Below, in pieces: positions 42,716 through 59,362 of a DNA stretch of 64,000 nucleotides (its first letter is position 1; each line of letters begins with the position of its first letter). Origin of the DNA: Hofstenia miamia (lineage: Eukaryota; Xenacoelomorpha; Acoela); assembly GCA_004352715.1 (NCBI GenBank), contig SCFE01000014.1:1037700-1101699 (forward strand), given 5' to 3'. The translations under genes were made by a program, and so were the position numbers. The notes beneath the pieces were generated by a model. That model ran no database searches and was not told the origin of the DNA. It worked only from the letters and a program-made list of their open reading frames with translations.

Positions 42716-44870
42716 AAATAGAAAAATTTGAATAAAATGCGCATTTTATTTCAATTTCATACATAATAGTTGACCTTTTCAGGACTACCCCCCAAATTGC
42801 TTAGGATTGATATTTTCTTGGATTTTAGTCAGCAATAGTTCTTTCAGAATAAATTTTTCTGCTACTTAGGATATTGAGTGAGTTAATGAACTATGTTTCA
42901 AGTCAGTAGTCACTGATGTCACAGGTGATTTCTTTTCAAGGCAAACAAACATCTGCAAAAACAAAATGATTTGCACAACAAGACCTAAATGAAGAATTTA
43001 GCAGATTGAAATTGACTACTTGAATTCATGAATTATGACATCATTTTGGAGAAAAATTGGTTGAATATATTTTGCAGAGATAGAGATCTTAGAAATTCTA
43101 CAAAAGTTAGAGGTGGTGGCCTTTAATTGATGGTACCACATCTATGTAAAGATCAAAATTTTCAAAATGCTCAATTTGAAAGCTTATGGTATCAAATGTA
43201 AAGAATTTAATTACTTTAAGGTATTTTCAGTAATTGAAGAAACTTTATTGAGCTTTCTGCTATGTTATCCTCAGAATTGCCAAGAGCAATGAATGAAGAT
43301 ATACCTGCAACTCTTATGTGTGACTATAACCATGACTATCTAAATATGTATGATAATGTGAAAATTCATGTTATTGATGTTTTCAGTTTTGAAATACTCA
43401 ATAAAACAATACCAACTCATATTAATGAAAAACTTCATTTTCAAGGCTCTCAGCAGCACTGCTGTTAACAACAAAGTATTATCTGTATTGTTCACACTCT
43501 ATTAATGCCTTTCAATCCCAACAACAGCATATCCAAGATGGTCAAATTTCAGACCAGCATTGAAATCATTGATAAAGAGTAAACAAAGTACATCAAAAAA
43601 CCCTATTGATAGAGGGTATTTTAACATATCAATTATATTTGGAGACTCATGAATTTTCATATACATTCATTTATTATCATAAGTTATTTCACAATTGTTT
43701 GTATGCTGTGTGCAATTATCACTTTGAATTTCTAGCCCTTTATCTACTTCTAGGAATGTTGATCAACCTTTCATTTGGTACAACTTTCAAAACATTTACA
43801 ATAGATCATTAAAAGATCTGTATAAAGATGCAATCAGACAACTTGTTGCCTTATTTACTACTGCTTTTATTTATACTAATATTTCTTTTTTTGTGTTACA
43901 TGTTTTGTAGATATGTTATCCATTTTAACATTAAACTGCCCAAACTTTGTTCTACATATATATTTCAAAAACTTTAATTTGAGAATTGTATATGTTTTTG
44001 TATTTATAAGAAAATCACAGCATGAATTTTTTCATTTTTGTAATATGATTGTTCAGAATAGGTTTGTCCTTTTAAAAGTCAAGTGGGTAAATTGTCAAAA
44101 AACAGATTTTGTTATATGATTAAAATGATTACATCATTTACATAAACATAATGCTGAGTAACAATTTCTTAATCTAGTACAATATTATTAAATACAACAA
44201 AACATTTTCTAGCAACAACACAAATATTAACATTACACTTTAAACAACCATTTTAAATTTAAGACATAAAATTGTCTTCAAATAATTTATAAATCAGCCA
44301 ACAACAAAGAAATAAAGTTTCTGTGGCTGAAAGTGTTGAAAATATTGTCTTCAGATATTTCACTTTGCAGAATAAAAATGTATCTTGTAACTACTTGAGA
44401 TAAGTTTGTCCTTTTTAAAGGGACACTAGGCTGTTTGAAGTTAAAATTTGTCTTGAAGTTCATGTTTAGTTTTAATAGTTTCTTTCAAAGTACATTGTCT
44501 TTCTTTCAATTCAGTAGAGACAATTTTGTTGTCTCCTATCTTGTGGTGAATGCAAGAGGGGAAATTGTGAAATTACCCCTCCTCCATTTTTCAAAACTGA
44601 TTGGGATAAATAAAAAATGTCCTCAAAAAATTAAATATTTAATTAACAATCAGGTAATGCATTTTAAGATCTATTTGCAATGCTTTTACATCATCAATAC
44701 CATAAAAAAACATTCTGTGCCCCTGCTCCTATTCATGCAATTTCAGGGCCTATCTACAAATTTTTTATCTATTCTATCTAAAAAAATATCAAAGCTTTTA
44801 ACAGAAGAACAATTGCATGTTAACAGCTTCTTTAGCTGTTAACAGCAAAATGGGAAGCTCTGCTAATCTT

Positions 44871-46194
44871 TACTGAGTGATCTTTGTAGTAGAGTCAATG
44901 GCTATTTTGTTGCCATTATACATAATGTTTTATTCCAGAAAGAAGGGACAAAGCTAAAGCATACTGTCAGGGATTGAATTTAAATAATTTCTTTGTAAGA
45001 AAGTTAAAACATACTGCTAGGGGATTCAATATAATTATTGTAATAAAGGTATATCAAAAAATGTAATGCATACTATTAGAGATAGATCATTATATAACAC
45101 TTTTCTATGCATTACTTAATAAAAAATCAGTAAATTTAAAACCAAGCCAGCACTTTAGTGACGTCATAGAAATGATGTCATTTACAAATCTCATGTTGCT
45201 AATTTTCTTAAATTTTCAAATACATGTAAAACATGTTCTTATATAAATGCACTCCATGGAGTATAAAATTGACAAGGGTTGTGTTTTATTGCTATTGCTT
45301 AAACAATGAGCTTTGCTACAAACACTGAAAATGTGCTTAAGGTTAAAACTGCTTTGCATATCAAGGAAACTAATAATGATTTTCTATGATATAGATTTTA
45401 TCTGTTCATTAATTGCTGAACAGAAAAGAGGTGTTTATCCTTTAGGTGTTCTTGGCACTCAAAAAATATTTGCATTTCCTTTCTACAAAGATTATTTTGT
45501 TAAATATTTTACAAAGTATAGTAGTGAGAATTTTGTTATAATTCCTTTATATGGCCACTCTCATTTTACAGGTGTTGTTTTACATATGTTAAATTACTTA
45601 GAAACTGCTGGGTGTTTTGAAAAATTACTTAGAAAGTGCTGGGCTTTTAAAAAATTACTTTAAAAAGTGCTGGGCATTTTGAAAAATTACTTTGAAAGTG
45701 CTGGGCTTTTTGAAAAATTACCTAGAAAGTTGAAAAAATAAACTTACTTATGCAGAAACAAATTGAAAATGATAGTTGTGTGGTGTTGGAAATAGTAAGT
45801 AAAGTAGTGGGGGAGTAGTAAATAAACTACATCATATAATGTCATAAAGTGCTAGGCTTCAAAGTGCTGGGCTGGTTTTAAAGATTCTCATAAAAAATCA
45901 AAATAGTCTGCCTCTAAACACAAAGCAAGTTTCATTAAAACCATTCATTTTTAAAAAAAACAAACTCATTCTAAAGAAAAACTAATCTTAATGAACCACT
46001 AAAAGAAATAAGTTAAAAAAATTAGATTAAAATTACAAGTTATATCCTACCTTTACTTCAACAATATTTTAACATAGTGTGTTGTATACATATCACACTC
46101 TCCCTCATTACACCCCATTATTGCAAATTTTAATTATTTTTATGTATTTAGGCAACAAAATAGCCATTGACTCTACTGCAAAGATCACTCAGTA
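44871..46194. mobile_element. TIR-bounded DNA transposon, right-arm copy
   Basis: Mirror of 33600-34923, with the same 44-bp inverted ends. Confidence 0.7.
45590..45718. repeat. Tandem repeat with AAAGTGCTGGG core, right arm
   Basis: Mirror of 34076-34204. Confidence 0.8.
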
Positions 46195-48616
46195 CTCATC
46201 TTTAAGTGACTAATAATTCAGATATTTTGAATTATAAACATTTCAATGCAATATTCACAGATTTCTTCTTTGTGATCACCTAATTATGTGTACAATATAT
46301 GTTAAGATGAAAGTAAGAAAAGAAAAGAAATTGAATGATTCTATTTACTAAATCTTAATTAAAATAGCCATAATAATACAATGTCCATTAATGAGAAAAT
46401 AAGTTTTAACAATATTAGCTTGGATGAATTATATAACATATACTGTCATCCCAATAACAATTTAAAGGCTAAACAATGTTGTTTTGTGTTTTTATGTGGT
46501 TGTTTATGTGTCAAAAACAACTTTGTTTTAAAGTTGAAATGGCACCATTTCATTGGCCCAAACAACATTGCTTCATAAACATCACATTAAGTTGATTTTT
46601 GGTTGTTTTTTATGAATAAAACAGCAATATTTTAAGGTCATAACAATGTTGTTTTATGTTGTCACATGATATTTTTAGCATTACTTTTATATGTAAAATA
46701 ACATTTTATATTGCTAAGCTGTTCAAACATTGCTGTTTAAGCAAACACAAGCAACAAAGGGCAGACCACTATCTTTGAGATACTGTTAAGCATTTTCAAT
46801 ACAAATATCTGTTAAAGATATAAATAAATGTCCTGTAAATAAATGATAACAATGAGCATACAAATCTGCCAAATTTAACAAAAAATTAAAAATCTAAAAT
46901 TAAACACAATTTTGAAATAGTACTTTCTTAAGTCATGAAAAATCTCTTCTGCTCAATTGTAACTTATTTAATTTAACAGTCAATATCAAGATGTCTAAAT
47001 ACTTATGAATAAATTATTTTGAAAATTCACTTATCTGGTATATTATAATTTTATTTATATTATAATTTAATTGTTTATTTTACTTAACAATAGAAGTGAT
47101 GTGTAAATTATATTACACTTTTGTAATATATGTTAGGATATTTACTGTTGATCTAAATTATTAAAGAATAAAAATGATTTTTATATGGTGTCTCAAACAG
47201 GGTTAATGACATTTTAAGATCATTAGGTTTTACTTAATAACTGACTGCTTACTAGTATAATTGAAGCATATTAGCAGCTTAAGTAAAAGCTTAAATTTAG
47301 TTATTTAGCAAAAGAGTGAAAATATTAACAAAAGATGCTAAAGTTAATAACAACTTCAGTTACTTTAATAACAAGGATGTTTGAAGTATAATTCATGAAA
47401 GATAAAAATAATCATTTATTCATTCATTGAGTTCATTCCATTATTCACAACTAGACATTCACTAGGAATTATTACCTTTACATATAAATAGATTTGAATG
47501 AGATTTAACATGTATTCTCATTAATTTCATTATAGGCAATAGATTATGATAGTGCAAGTAAATAAAAACTCCTACAATTTAAACTAGAGTGAATTATTAC
47601 TTAGTCTGCAAAATCAATCATGATACTAGGAATTTGGTGAAAAAAATATCAGTAATCCCAATAATTTAAGTTGTTTAAGCTTGCATATATCCTTAATAAT
47701 ATAATAAAGACAAAATGAGATAGTATAACTGAAACTTAATTCTAGTTGTATTGCAAAACAAAAACAATATGGAGTAATGCAATGCTCATACAAGCTCATA
47801 CAAATGTAAAAAAAAATGAAAATATGAATATCAAATGTAACATATTCATCACATTTTTGCAACTTAAAATAAGCAAAAATACCTACAATGTTTTATGAAA
47901 ATAGTTAAAATTAAACTACTTCATTTCCAAGCAGAAAAAGTAGAGGGGTTACAATAGCTAAATTAATATGAAGGAATTAAGTACATTTTATCAAATGACT
48001 TTTTCATTACTTGTTTTTTTTAATTTTTGCATTACAAGTTTTGGCACTTCCTCCAAGTTCACAAATCAGGTTTTATCACTTTAAGTTTCAAATAGAAATC
48101 AAACCATTTGTAATTTAGTTTTAAAAAATAGGTAGCTGGCATCTGGGTTCTTAAAAATTCAGAATGTTAAGAATTTGAACTTGAATAAGCTTGCAAAACT
48201 TGATCAGAAAAACTTGGAAGAGAAATCATCAAACTCAAACTTGAACTCAATCAAAAATCCACTCAAAAATACTGTAAAAATTTAATTATATAAAACTTCA
48301 ATTCTTTATCAATTGAAAATAACTATTTTTAGCTTAGAATTATTGGAAAATAAATGTTTCTAACTTAAGAAACTTGGAATTATAAAAAAAATTAAATAAA
48401 CTCAGAATTTTTTAAAAAAAAGTATTTGAACTTCAAATGAAAATCTAAAAACTCAAACTTGGTCTGAGTAACTTGAACTCAACTTGAAAACCCTGGCTTG
48501 CACATTCAAATCTTGTGCTGGGACAGAACTAAACTTGTATTGTTCTTGCTATTCATCAAAAAGATTAATTGTTTGTTACAATTCTTACTTGAAATAAATC
48601 TAATTTAGCAAAATAA

Positions 48617-50089
48617 TTAATATTTAAGCATTTTGCTGATGACATCCAATGCCCCTCTTTTAGTTGAGTCACAATAAAAGTAAATATGTATACTTGTGAT
48701 ACCCCAGCTAATTAACCTTCTGTCCATATTTTCTACAGCTTTAGTTGGTTTCAGTACTGCTTCTTTTGCAGTGGATATGTTTCTAGCATAACAAAGGAAG
48801 TTGAGTTTCTCCAATGAGAGGTGTATTGCTACATTACAACTTAGCTCATTAATACATTTCTAAAAGCAGTTGTATACTTAGTTGCTACCTATAGTATTAT
48901 AGCAATGTCAGCATCAGAATTTTCTACTAGTGTGTATCAGGTGATTTAGATAAAAGAATTCTAATATGTTAAAATGTGACTGAGATCCTTCAGGATCAGT
49001 GTGAAAGAAGCTTGTGATCTATAATACTTTATAATAGGTAATATTCTTGGGATCAAAATTTCTAGCTTTTGTCATTGCTACAATCTCTATTCAATGTTTT
49101 ACATCAAAAAATTTAGATATTGTTCTATTAAATCAGTCCATACTAAATCATTAATGCCTGAGAATAAGATATAGTCTCCATTTCCTCCAACCAATGTAGC
49201 ATATCATCTATTTTTATGCATATTTTCTTGCCTTTCTTGTATAAATCTAGAGGTCTTACAAAACCATCAACATACATATGTTCCAGATTATTCTGTTGTC
49301 TACATATTTTCATTTACATTTTTCATTAACAACTATCAACTATTTGCTGAGCTCTTTATAGTTAGTTGACATAACTTTCATTGGTTGACATAGGTTTTTA
49401 TGTTGCTGATTTTATCTTTATCCTCCACATAAATAAGATCTTTGGAATCAATATCATTGGCAGGAGTAGACATAACTTGTTGCATGTATTGTGACCTTTG
49501 AGTAGCTCCATTACAAAGGTATTTTTTACACTGGCTGTAGCTCTTCCAGATAAACTATGTTGTCTTCTTTGCTCATGTCAATTACCAGAATTATAATTTT
49601 AGAAGATATGTACTCCACATCTATTGTTAAATGCTTTTGGCATTTGTGGAACTGCTTTATATGATGCATTGTAAATGATTACGTCTCAAACAACTTCTCA
49701 CACAAAGATGTTTGCATTTCTTTGCAAATTTTCAATTTGACTGGCATCATCTGCTTTGTGGATAAAGGTTCCTATGTTAAGAAATCCTCTGCAGTTGTTT
49801 CCTTTTATTGCAATTGTTCAGACTGTTTGGTTTTCTAAAATTCTGAAAGTTGACTTTACCTACAAATTGCTGTGTTTTTGGTGAAAATTATATTGTGGAT
49901 TCAATAAGAAGTTGTTCTTATCTCATATTTCTGTTTTTGATTTTGGTTTAATTTCAATGATGTGAATCAATTTGTTATTTCCTTCTTTACATAATATCTT
50001 ATCTGTAGCAACTATTTTGTGTATGTAGGATACATCTCTTGAAATACAATATCTCTCACCCATTCTATTAAGTTGACATTATATATCTG
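48617..50089 (-). pseudogene. ORF3 relic (copy E), right-arm copy
   Basis: Mirror of 29400-31177 without the 305-bp artefact. ILFSGINDLVWTDL lies near 49130-49170 on the minus strand. This version is the better one to use for comparison because it has no N. Confidence 0.65.
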
Positions 50090-50332
50090 GTTACATGTTT
50101 CAGACAGTTAAGAGTAAACTATTATATTTTCATGCAGAAAAATTAGCTATGTTAATATTAACCAATTTTCCAGTACTTTTTCCTTTTTTGTTTTTTTCGT
50201 TTTGGATTGCATCAAAAGTTTTAGTGCTTCTTCCAAGTTCACAAATCAGATTTTATCATTTTAAATCTCAAGTGGAAAATAACACTTGAATAACTAATCA
50301 ATATGGAACTACATAAATAACATCATCTGGAC

Positions 50333-51332
50333 NNNNNNNNNNNNNNNNNNNNNNNNNNNNNNNNNNNNNNNNNNNNNNNNNNNNNNNNNNNNNNNNNNNN
50401 NNNNNNNNNNNNNNNNNNNNNNNNNNNNNNNNNNNNNNNNNNNNNNNNNNNNNNNNNNNNNNNNNNNNNNNNNNNNNNNNNNNNNNNNNNNNNNNNNNNN
50501 NNNNNNNNNNNNNNNNNNNNNNNNNNNNNNNNNNNNNNNNNNNNNNNNNNNNNNNNNNNNNNNNNNNNNNNNNNNNNNNNNNNNNNNNNNNNNNNNNNNN
50601 NNNNNNNNNNNNNNNNNNNNNNNNNNNNNNNNNNNNNNNNNNNNNNNNNNNNNNNNNNNNNNNNNNNNNNNNNNNNNNNNNNNNNNNNNNNNNNNNNNNN
50701 NNNNNNNNNNNNNNNNNNNNNNNNNNNNNNNNNNNNNNNNNNNNNNNNNNNNNNNNNNNNNNNNNNNNNNNNNNNNNNNNNNNNNNNNNNNNNNNNNNNN
50801 NNNNNNNNNNNNNNNNNNNNNNNNNNNNNNNNNNNNNNNNNNNNNNNNNNNNNNNNNNNNNNNNNNNNNNNNNNNNNNNNNNNNNNNNNNNNNNNNNNNN
50901 NNNNNNNNNNNNNNNNNNNNNNNNNNNNNNNNNNNNNNNNNNNNNNNNNNNNNNNNNNNNNNNNNNNNNNNNNNNNNNNNNNNNNNNNNNNNNNNNNNNN
51001 NNNNNNNNNNNNNNNNNNNNNNNNNNNNNNNNNNNNNNNNNNNNNNNNNNNNNNNNNNNNNNNNNNNNNNNNNNNNNNNNNNNNNNNNNNNNNNNNNNNN
51101 NNNNNNNNNNNNNNNNNNNNNNNNNNNNNNNNNNNNNNNNNNNNNNNNNNNNNNNNNNNNNNNNNNNNNNNNNNNNNNNNNNNNNNNNNNNNNNNNNNNN
51201 NNNNNNNNNNNNNNNNNNNNNNNNNNNNNNNNNNNNNNNNNNNNNNNNNNNNNNNNNNNNNNNNNNNNNNNNNNNNNNNNNNNNNNNNNNNNNNNNNNNN
51301 NNNNNNNNNNNNNNNNNNNNNNNNNNNNNNNN
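50333..51332. other. Assembly gap (1000 N)
   Basis: Round scaffold gap at the outer end of the right arm. Confidence 0.98.
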
Positions 51333-51357
51333 AACAAATTGCAAGATATTAAAGTGT

Positions 51358-51379
51358 ATTTTATTATTATTATTATTAT
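51358..51379. repeat. (ATT)n at 3' end of R4-type LINE
   Basis: TTTTATTATTATTATTATTATTAT directly precedes the element end, as at 38672. Confidence 0.88.
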
Positions 51380-54702
<3,323 letters not shown>

Positions 54703-54967
54703 ATCAATCAAACTGGTAAATTTNTGTCTTCAAAAAATTCTTATCGTCACGAAGAACTGTCAACAGTAGTCTCTTAGCCCTTGATGGGATACATCTTTCT
54801 CGAAATGGAATCAAGCTAATGACTCATATCTTAAAGAATCATCTCAGTCCACGCCAAATCACTCTCTCATCATTCCGTGCTCCTTATATCTCTTATGCAA
54901 AAGTCACAAGCTCCTCAACGCGTCGATGTCTCCTTCAGACCCCATCCATCTATGCTCAAAATGCTTA
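54703..54967 (+). other. Duplicated ORF1 3' end at a single N
   Basis: After the N at 54724 about 245 bp repeat 54458-54702 with a few changes. This matches the pattern of other single-N joins in the window and is probably an assembly artefact. Confidence 0.8.
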
Positions 54968-55173
54968 AATCAATCAAACTGGTAAATTTTTATATTTATT
55001 AATTAGTTTTATATTTTGCGTTTCGAAATGTAACTATATATTATATACATGCTCACATCCAAACGCAACACAGAAAACACTCACATTTCGATTACTACAT
55101 GTCTACTACCAAATTAAGTACATTGATTTATAAACAACTTATTAGGTATTTTTTTCTTTTAAAATTAATACTT

Positions 55174-55203
55174 TCCGGTGACATAGAAACAAATCCAGGT
55201 CTT
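55174..55203 (+). other. 2A-like motif in ORF2, copy A (SGDIETNPGL)
   Basis: Matches the D(V/I)ExNPGP ribosome-skipping consensus except that the last Pro is Leu. 2A-like sequences near the start of LINE ORF2 are known from several invertebrates. The Leu should weaken or abolish skipping in this copy. Confidence 0.8.
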
Positions 55204-55258
55204 ATCGTAAGTGAAACAGAAATTGAACTCAAATTAAAAAACTATTCTGATAACTTCA

Positions 55259-55283
55259 AATATATATTATATATATATAATAC

Positions 55284-55320
<37 letters not shown>

Positions 55321-55330
55321 AATATATATT
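55259..55330. repeat. (TA)n microsatellite within ORF2
   Basis: About 70 bp of TATATA with minor interruptions, between FKYI and NARSL of ORF2. Copy B has KIIYMSGRSLSANRN here with no array, so the repeat expanded after insertion. Confidence 0.92.
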
Positions 55331-58156
55331 AACGCTAGAAGTCTTAATGCAAACAGAAACGATTTATTAATATTGATTACAAAAATTGGAAAAAATGCAA
55401 TATTCATAATTACAGAAACTTGGCTTAAACCTGATATCGACGCTAACTTGTTTAACACAGACTGAAAACATTTTGATGTTTTTGCTAAGAATCAAATAGG
55501 TAGAGGTAGTGGACTTATGATAATTGTGCCAAAATCTTTAAAGCCAGCCCGTAAATTTGAATATGAGCTTAATCACGAAATATTTGAATCGCTGTGGATA
55601 GAAATAAAATCAATAGAGAACTGCTTCCAAAAAGATTTAATAAACATAACTTATAATCCAAATAAAAATTATCTAGTCGAATATTTAAATTATAAAATAT
55701 ACGAAATATCTGAAATATGTAATGATTATAACTCTCTAAATATATTCGGTGACTTTAATATTAATTACTTTAACTCTTATGAACGAAATTCTATAAATGA
55801 ATTGTGTGCTACTTGTAACCTTCATTGTGTAAATACGGTTTGTCCAACTCGCATGAACAATTTAATTGATTACTTTTTTACTAATTCTGAAATTTCTTAC
55901 AAATCTTTAATGTTTGAATCATTTAGTGATCATGCACTGTGTACATATATTAGTAACAAAACTAATAAAAGCAAACAATTTAAAATCATAAATGCAAGAG
56001 ACTATTTATCTTACTCAGATGAAAAAATGGAAAAGGCCCTAAAAAACATCCCATTTAACTATATTTACATATTAAATTCTGGACCTCAAATGGTTAATTA
56101 CATTGCAAAAGAAATCTACAAAGCATTAAACACTGTTGCCCCAATTAAGAAGCGTCGGGTTAAGGTTAAAACAATTAAATTTCCTTTTTCAAACACCGAC
56201 GATAATCAAGTCCATGAACTAGTATCAATTAAACGAGAATTATTTGATCTTGCGAAATCCGAGCCGACAAAGACTAATTGGACCAATTACGAAAAATCAA
56301 AGAAAGTCATTAAGCAATTAAGAACAAAAAATTTAACTAAAGCTCGGCAAAAATTCTTTAACCAATTAAATTCTACTCGAGAAAAATGGCGATACATCCA
56401 TAAATTTATCGGAAAATCTAAAGGTCTTTCATCCGAAATAAATGAATTAAACATCAATAATACTACCGTTACAGACAAAACTCAAATACTAAATCATTTA
56501 AATTCAACATTCAAAGAACTTGGAAATTTCAATTTCCCATCCTATAAGAAAAAACAAAATTCTGATAATCTCAAACAATCAAAACAATTTTCCTTTAGAC
56601 TTGCTACAATCAATGAATTAGAAAACATTGTTAAAAAACTTGATACCAACAAATCAACCGCTTCTTATAATCTCCCATTTTTTATTATTAAACGTTTTTT
56701 TCCTATTTTTGGAGAACAATTATTAGTCGCATTTAATCAATGTATTATTGATTGTGAATTTCCAGACTTACTAAAAAAATCGGATATAACTCCTATATAT
56801 AAAAAAGGTGACAACCTAAACGCAAAAAATTATAGACCTATTTGTATTACACATCCTTTTAGCAAACTCTTTGAAAAACTGTTGTATATTCAAATAAACG
56901 CATTCCTAAAATCTGAAAACATCCTATCGAATAAGCAATTTGGTTTTCGTGCTGGGCATAGCACCCAGGACGCAATTTTATCGATCACGCAACAAATTAA
57001 GTCTAATATATCTCATAATAAGTGCAGTTGTGTAGCATTACTAGATTTAAGTAAGGCATTCAATTCAATGAATTTCGATATCTTGCAAGACAAGCTTATA
57101 AATTATAATTTTGGTGTTAACTCAATTAATTTAATTATGAACTTCTTAAAAAATAGACAGCAGCGTGTAATATTAAACAGTAAAAAATCAAGTTATGTTA
57201 CAACCGACCGTGGGGTGCCCCAAGGTACTGTACTTGGCCCTATTTTATTTGCAATTTTTGTAAATGATATAATAAAACATGTTAAACACAGCGACATCTA
57301 CCAATATGCCGACGACACATGCCTAATAAGTACCGCAAAAAATGCTTTTGATGCTACAAAAAACCTCCAAACAGATATAGAAAAATTAAACAATTATTTT
57401 ACTAATAATCAACTGAAACTAAATATTGAAAAAACTCAATTTATAATTTTTTCACCGAAGGCACAAAGAAATCTAATAAATGATATAGAACTAAAGATAA
57501 ATAATGAGTCAATAAAGCAAAGTGAATCAGTCAGTTATTTAGGAGTGGAGATAGATAATGAATTTACATTTGAAAAATTTCTACTGAATAAGATTCAAAA
57601 AATGACTGCAGGCATTAGATATCTTTATCACTTACGCAATGTAATATCAAGCAATTATCATAAACAACTGATACATGCTTTCTGTTTGTCTCATTTTCAA
57701 TACTGTTCTTTTCTTTTAACTAACCTAAATTCGAAACATCGTATGCTTCTATCAAAGACATTTAATTGGTGTATAAAAACTCTAAACTTTGCACAAAAGC
57801 ATGACGAAGCATCAGTATATCGTAATAAATATAAAATATTATCTCCGTTCTATCAAATTCATATGCATATGCTATCTATCTTATTTAAATTCAAATCTCT
57901 ACAAACATCTCTCCTTTTCCTTAATGACTATATTAAATTAAATGAGCGATCGCAAAAATTTTTTAGTTTAGATAAAAATTATAATGGCTTCCATCACATA
58001 TCAATTAAATTGTGGAATAATTTAGATTATGAAACGCGAATAGAAAAAAACTATAAAAAGTTTAGAAAAAAATTGAAACAATTTCTTCTAATAAAACAGT
58101 ACACATTAGGGGACGGTAATACACTTCATGCATTTGAAACATACATCCAACATTGA

Positions 58157-58331
58157 GCACCTACACAAACATCCACTCAAACATTGATTATATTATTATA
58201 TATTGTACATATTAATTTGTAGTTATTTGTTCATGTCTATTTTCTTTTGTCATGTGTTAGTTTGTAGATCTTGTATACATATAATGCGCAATAAATTTGC
58301 TCTGACTCTCATTATTATTATTATTACTATT
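58157..58331 (+). repeat. CR1-like 3' UTR and (ATT)n tail
   Basis: Short 3' UTR ending GCAATAAATTTGCTCTGACT and an ATT array. The same 14-mer GCAATAAATTTGCT is found near 38648 before another ATT array. Confidence 0.75.
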
Positions 58332-59362
58332 ATGAACGTCGTTGAGAACGGACGGGTTTCACGGTCTCTCCTCGAAGCGGTTATTAATGACATCTTCGCT
58401 GGTGTTTTATCACTAGACGCTGCATCTGCTTTCATTGAGAGTAAGAAAAAACCGCCACTACATCAAATGTTTTGCCGACTTTCTTTTCCGACAGTGCATT
58501 TAAGATCTCAAATAGACCTCTACTGAAACAGAATCCAATCATACGTCTCATATATCTTCAGTAGAATCAGAATCTTCAAATGAAACAGAAATCTCTCCTT
58601 CGTCACCTCAAATAAAATCTAAAGATTCCGAAGTGCAACCATCATCCGCATCAACATCCTCCCCTTCCAACACATCATCAGAAAAATAGACTACGCATAT
58701 CAAATGTATCAAACCAAATTCTACAACACTCGTTCTTGGAGCTCAATTCTCAAATATCCTAGGTCACATAATCTCCTCTTCAATCAAACTACAACATTTC
58801 ACAGCTATCCAGGACACAGCTCAACGAAAAAGTAAAAAACTACACACCACAACGCTTTCAACATGCCGTCATTAACACAGATCTCATTGATTCCTTAAAC
58901 AATCCTCGGCAGTTTCAGCAATCTCTACATCAACTTATCACCTCAGTTCGGCAAAAGTTCTCACCTCTTCATATTCATCTTACCGAAATTACACCAGTCT
59001 CTTTATACGATCTCCTAAAGAAGAACCACTCCATTCAAGAATGTAACAAAATCCTAAGATCCTTTATTTCTCAAAATATTCATATAATCGAAGTATTTTC
59101 GCACTTTCTGATCAATCGCCGCACAATAGATGTTGAACTCCTTGCAAAGGATGGCATTCACTTATCTCGAAAAGGTCTTTCTACACTGATCTCTAGTCTC
59201 AAGTCACATTTCACGCCCACTTCTCAGCGTTCTTCTTTTATTGACTCATCTCGTTCTTATGCTTCTGTAGCTTCGAAAGGTATGTCATTCCTAACTCCTG
59301 AAAACTTGCAACACATCACACAATCTGTCGTATTGAATCTTCTACATCACTGCAATGCTTAG
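58332..59362 (+). pseudogene. CR1-like ORF1, copy B
   Basis: MNVVENGRVSRSLLEAVI and LDAASAFIESKKKPPLHQMF match the N-terminus of copy A ORF1. After frame breaks, remnants of the esterase follow: FTAIQDTAQ near 58800, LTEITPVSLYDLL near 58980 and the block V KDGIHLSRKGLSTLI near 59150. It ends TAG 59360-59362, overlapping the ORF2 ATG at 59355. Several stops (for example 58524, 58688) make it a pseudogene. Confidence 0.78.

Larger units (their letters stand above)
41869..50332 (-). repeat. Right arm of the large inverted repeat (complete contig)
   Basis: Reverse complement of 29157-37841, bounded on both sides by 1000-N gaps. It carries 84 bp absent from the left arm (about 42974-43057) and lacks the 305-bp artefact. 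Scattered substitutions include those changing PLGKFD to PQGKFD and CDYKHD to CDYNHD in shadow frames. Since the whole contig is contained in the left arm, it may be the other haplotype placed upside down. Confidence 0.95.
55099..58156 (+). pseudogene. CR1-like ORF2: endonuclease and reverse transcriptase, copy A
   Basis: Starts with a leader carrying a 2A-like motif (55174-55203). The endonuclease follows with NARSLNANRND, ITETWL (Glu), NIFGDFNINYF (Asp, Asn) and SDHAL. RT covers NYRPICITHPFSKLFEKLL, FRAGHSTQDAI, LLDLSKAFNSM, GVPQGTVLGPILF and the YADD box at about 57305, then LGVEIDN. A TA microsatellite (55259-55330) shifts the frame, and TGA 55463 replaces what looks like a Trp codon; from 55466 to TGA 58154 it is open for nearly 900 codons. 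Endonuclease nicks target DNA and RT copies element RNA there. Only two or three lesions stop this from being intact. Confidence 0.9.
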
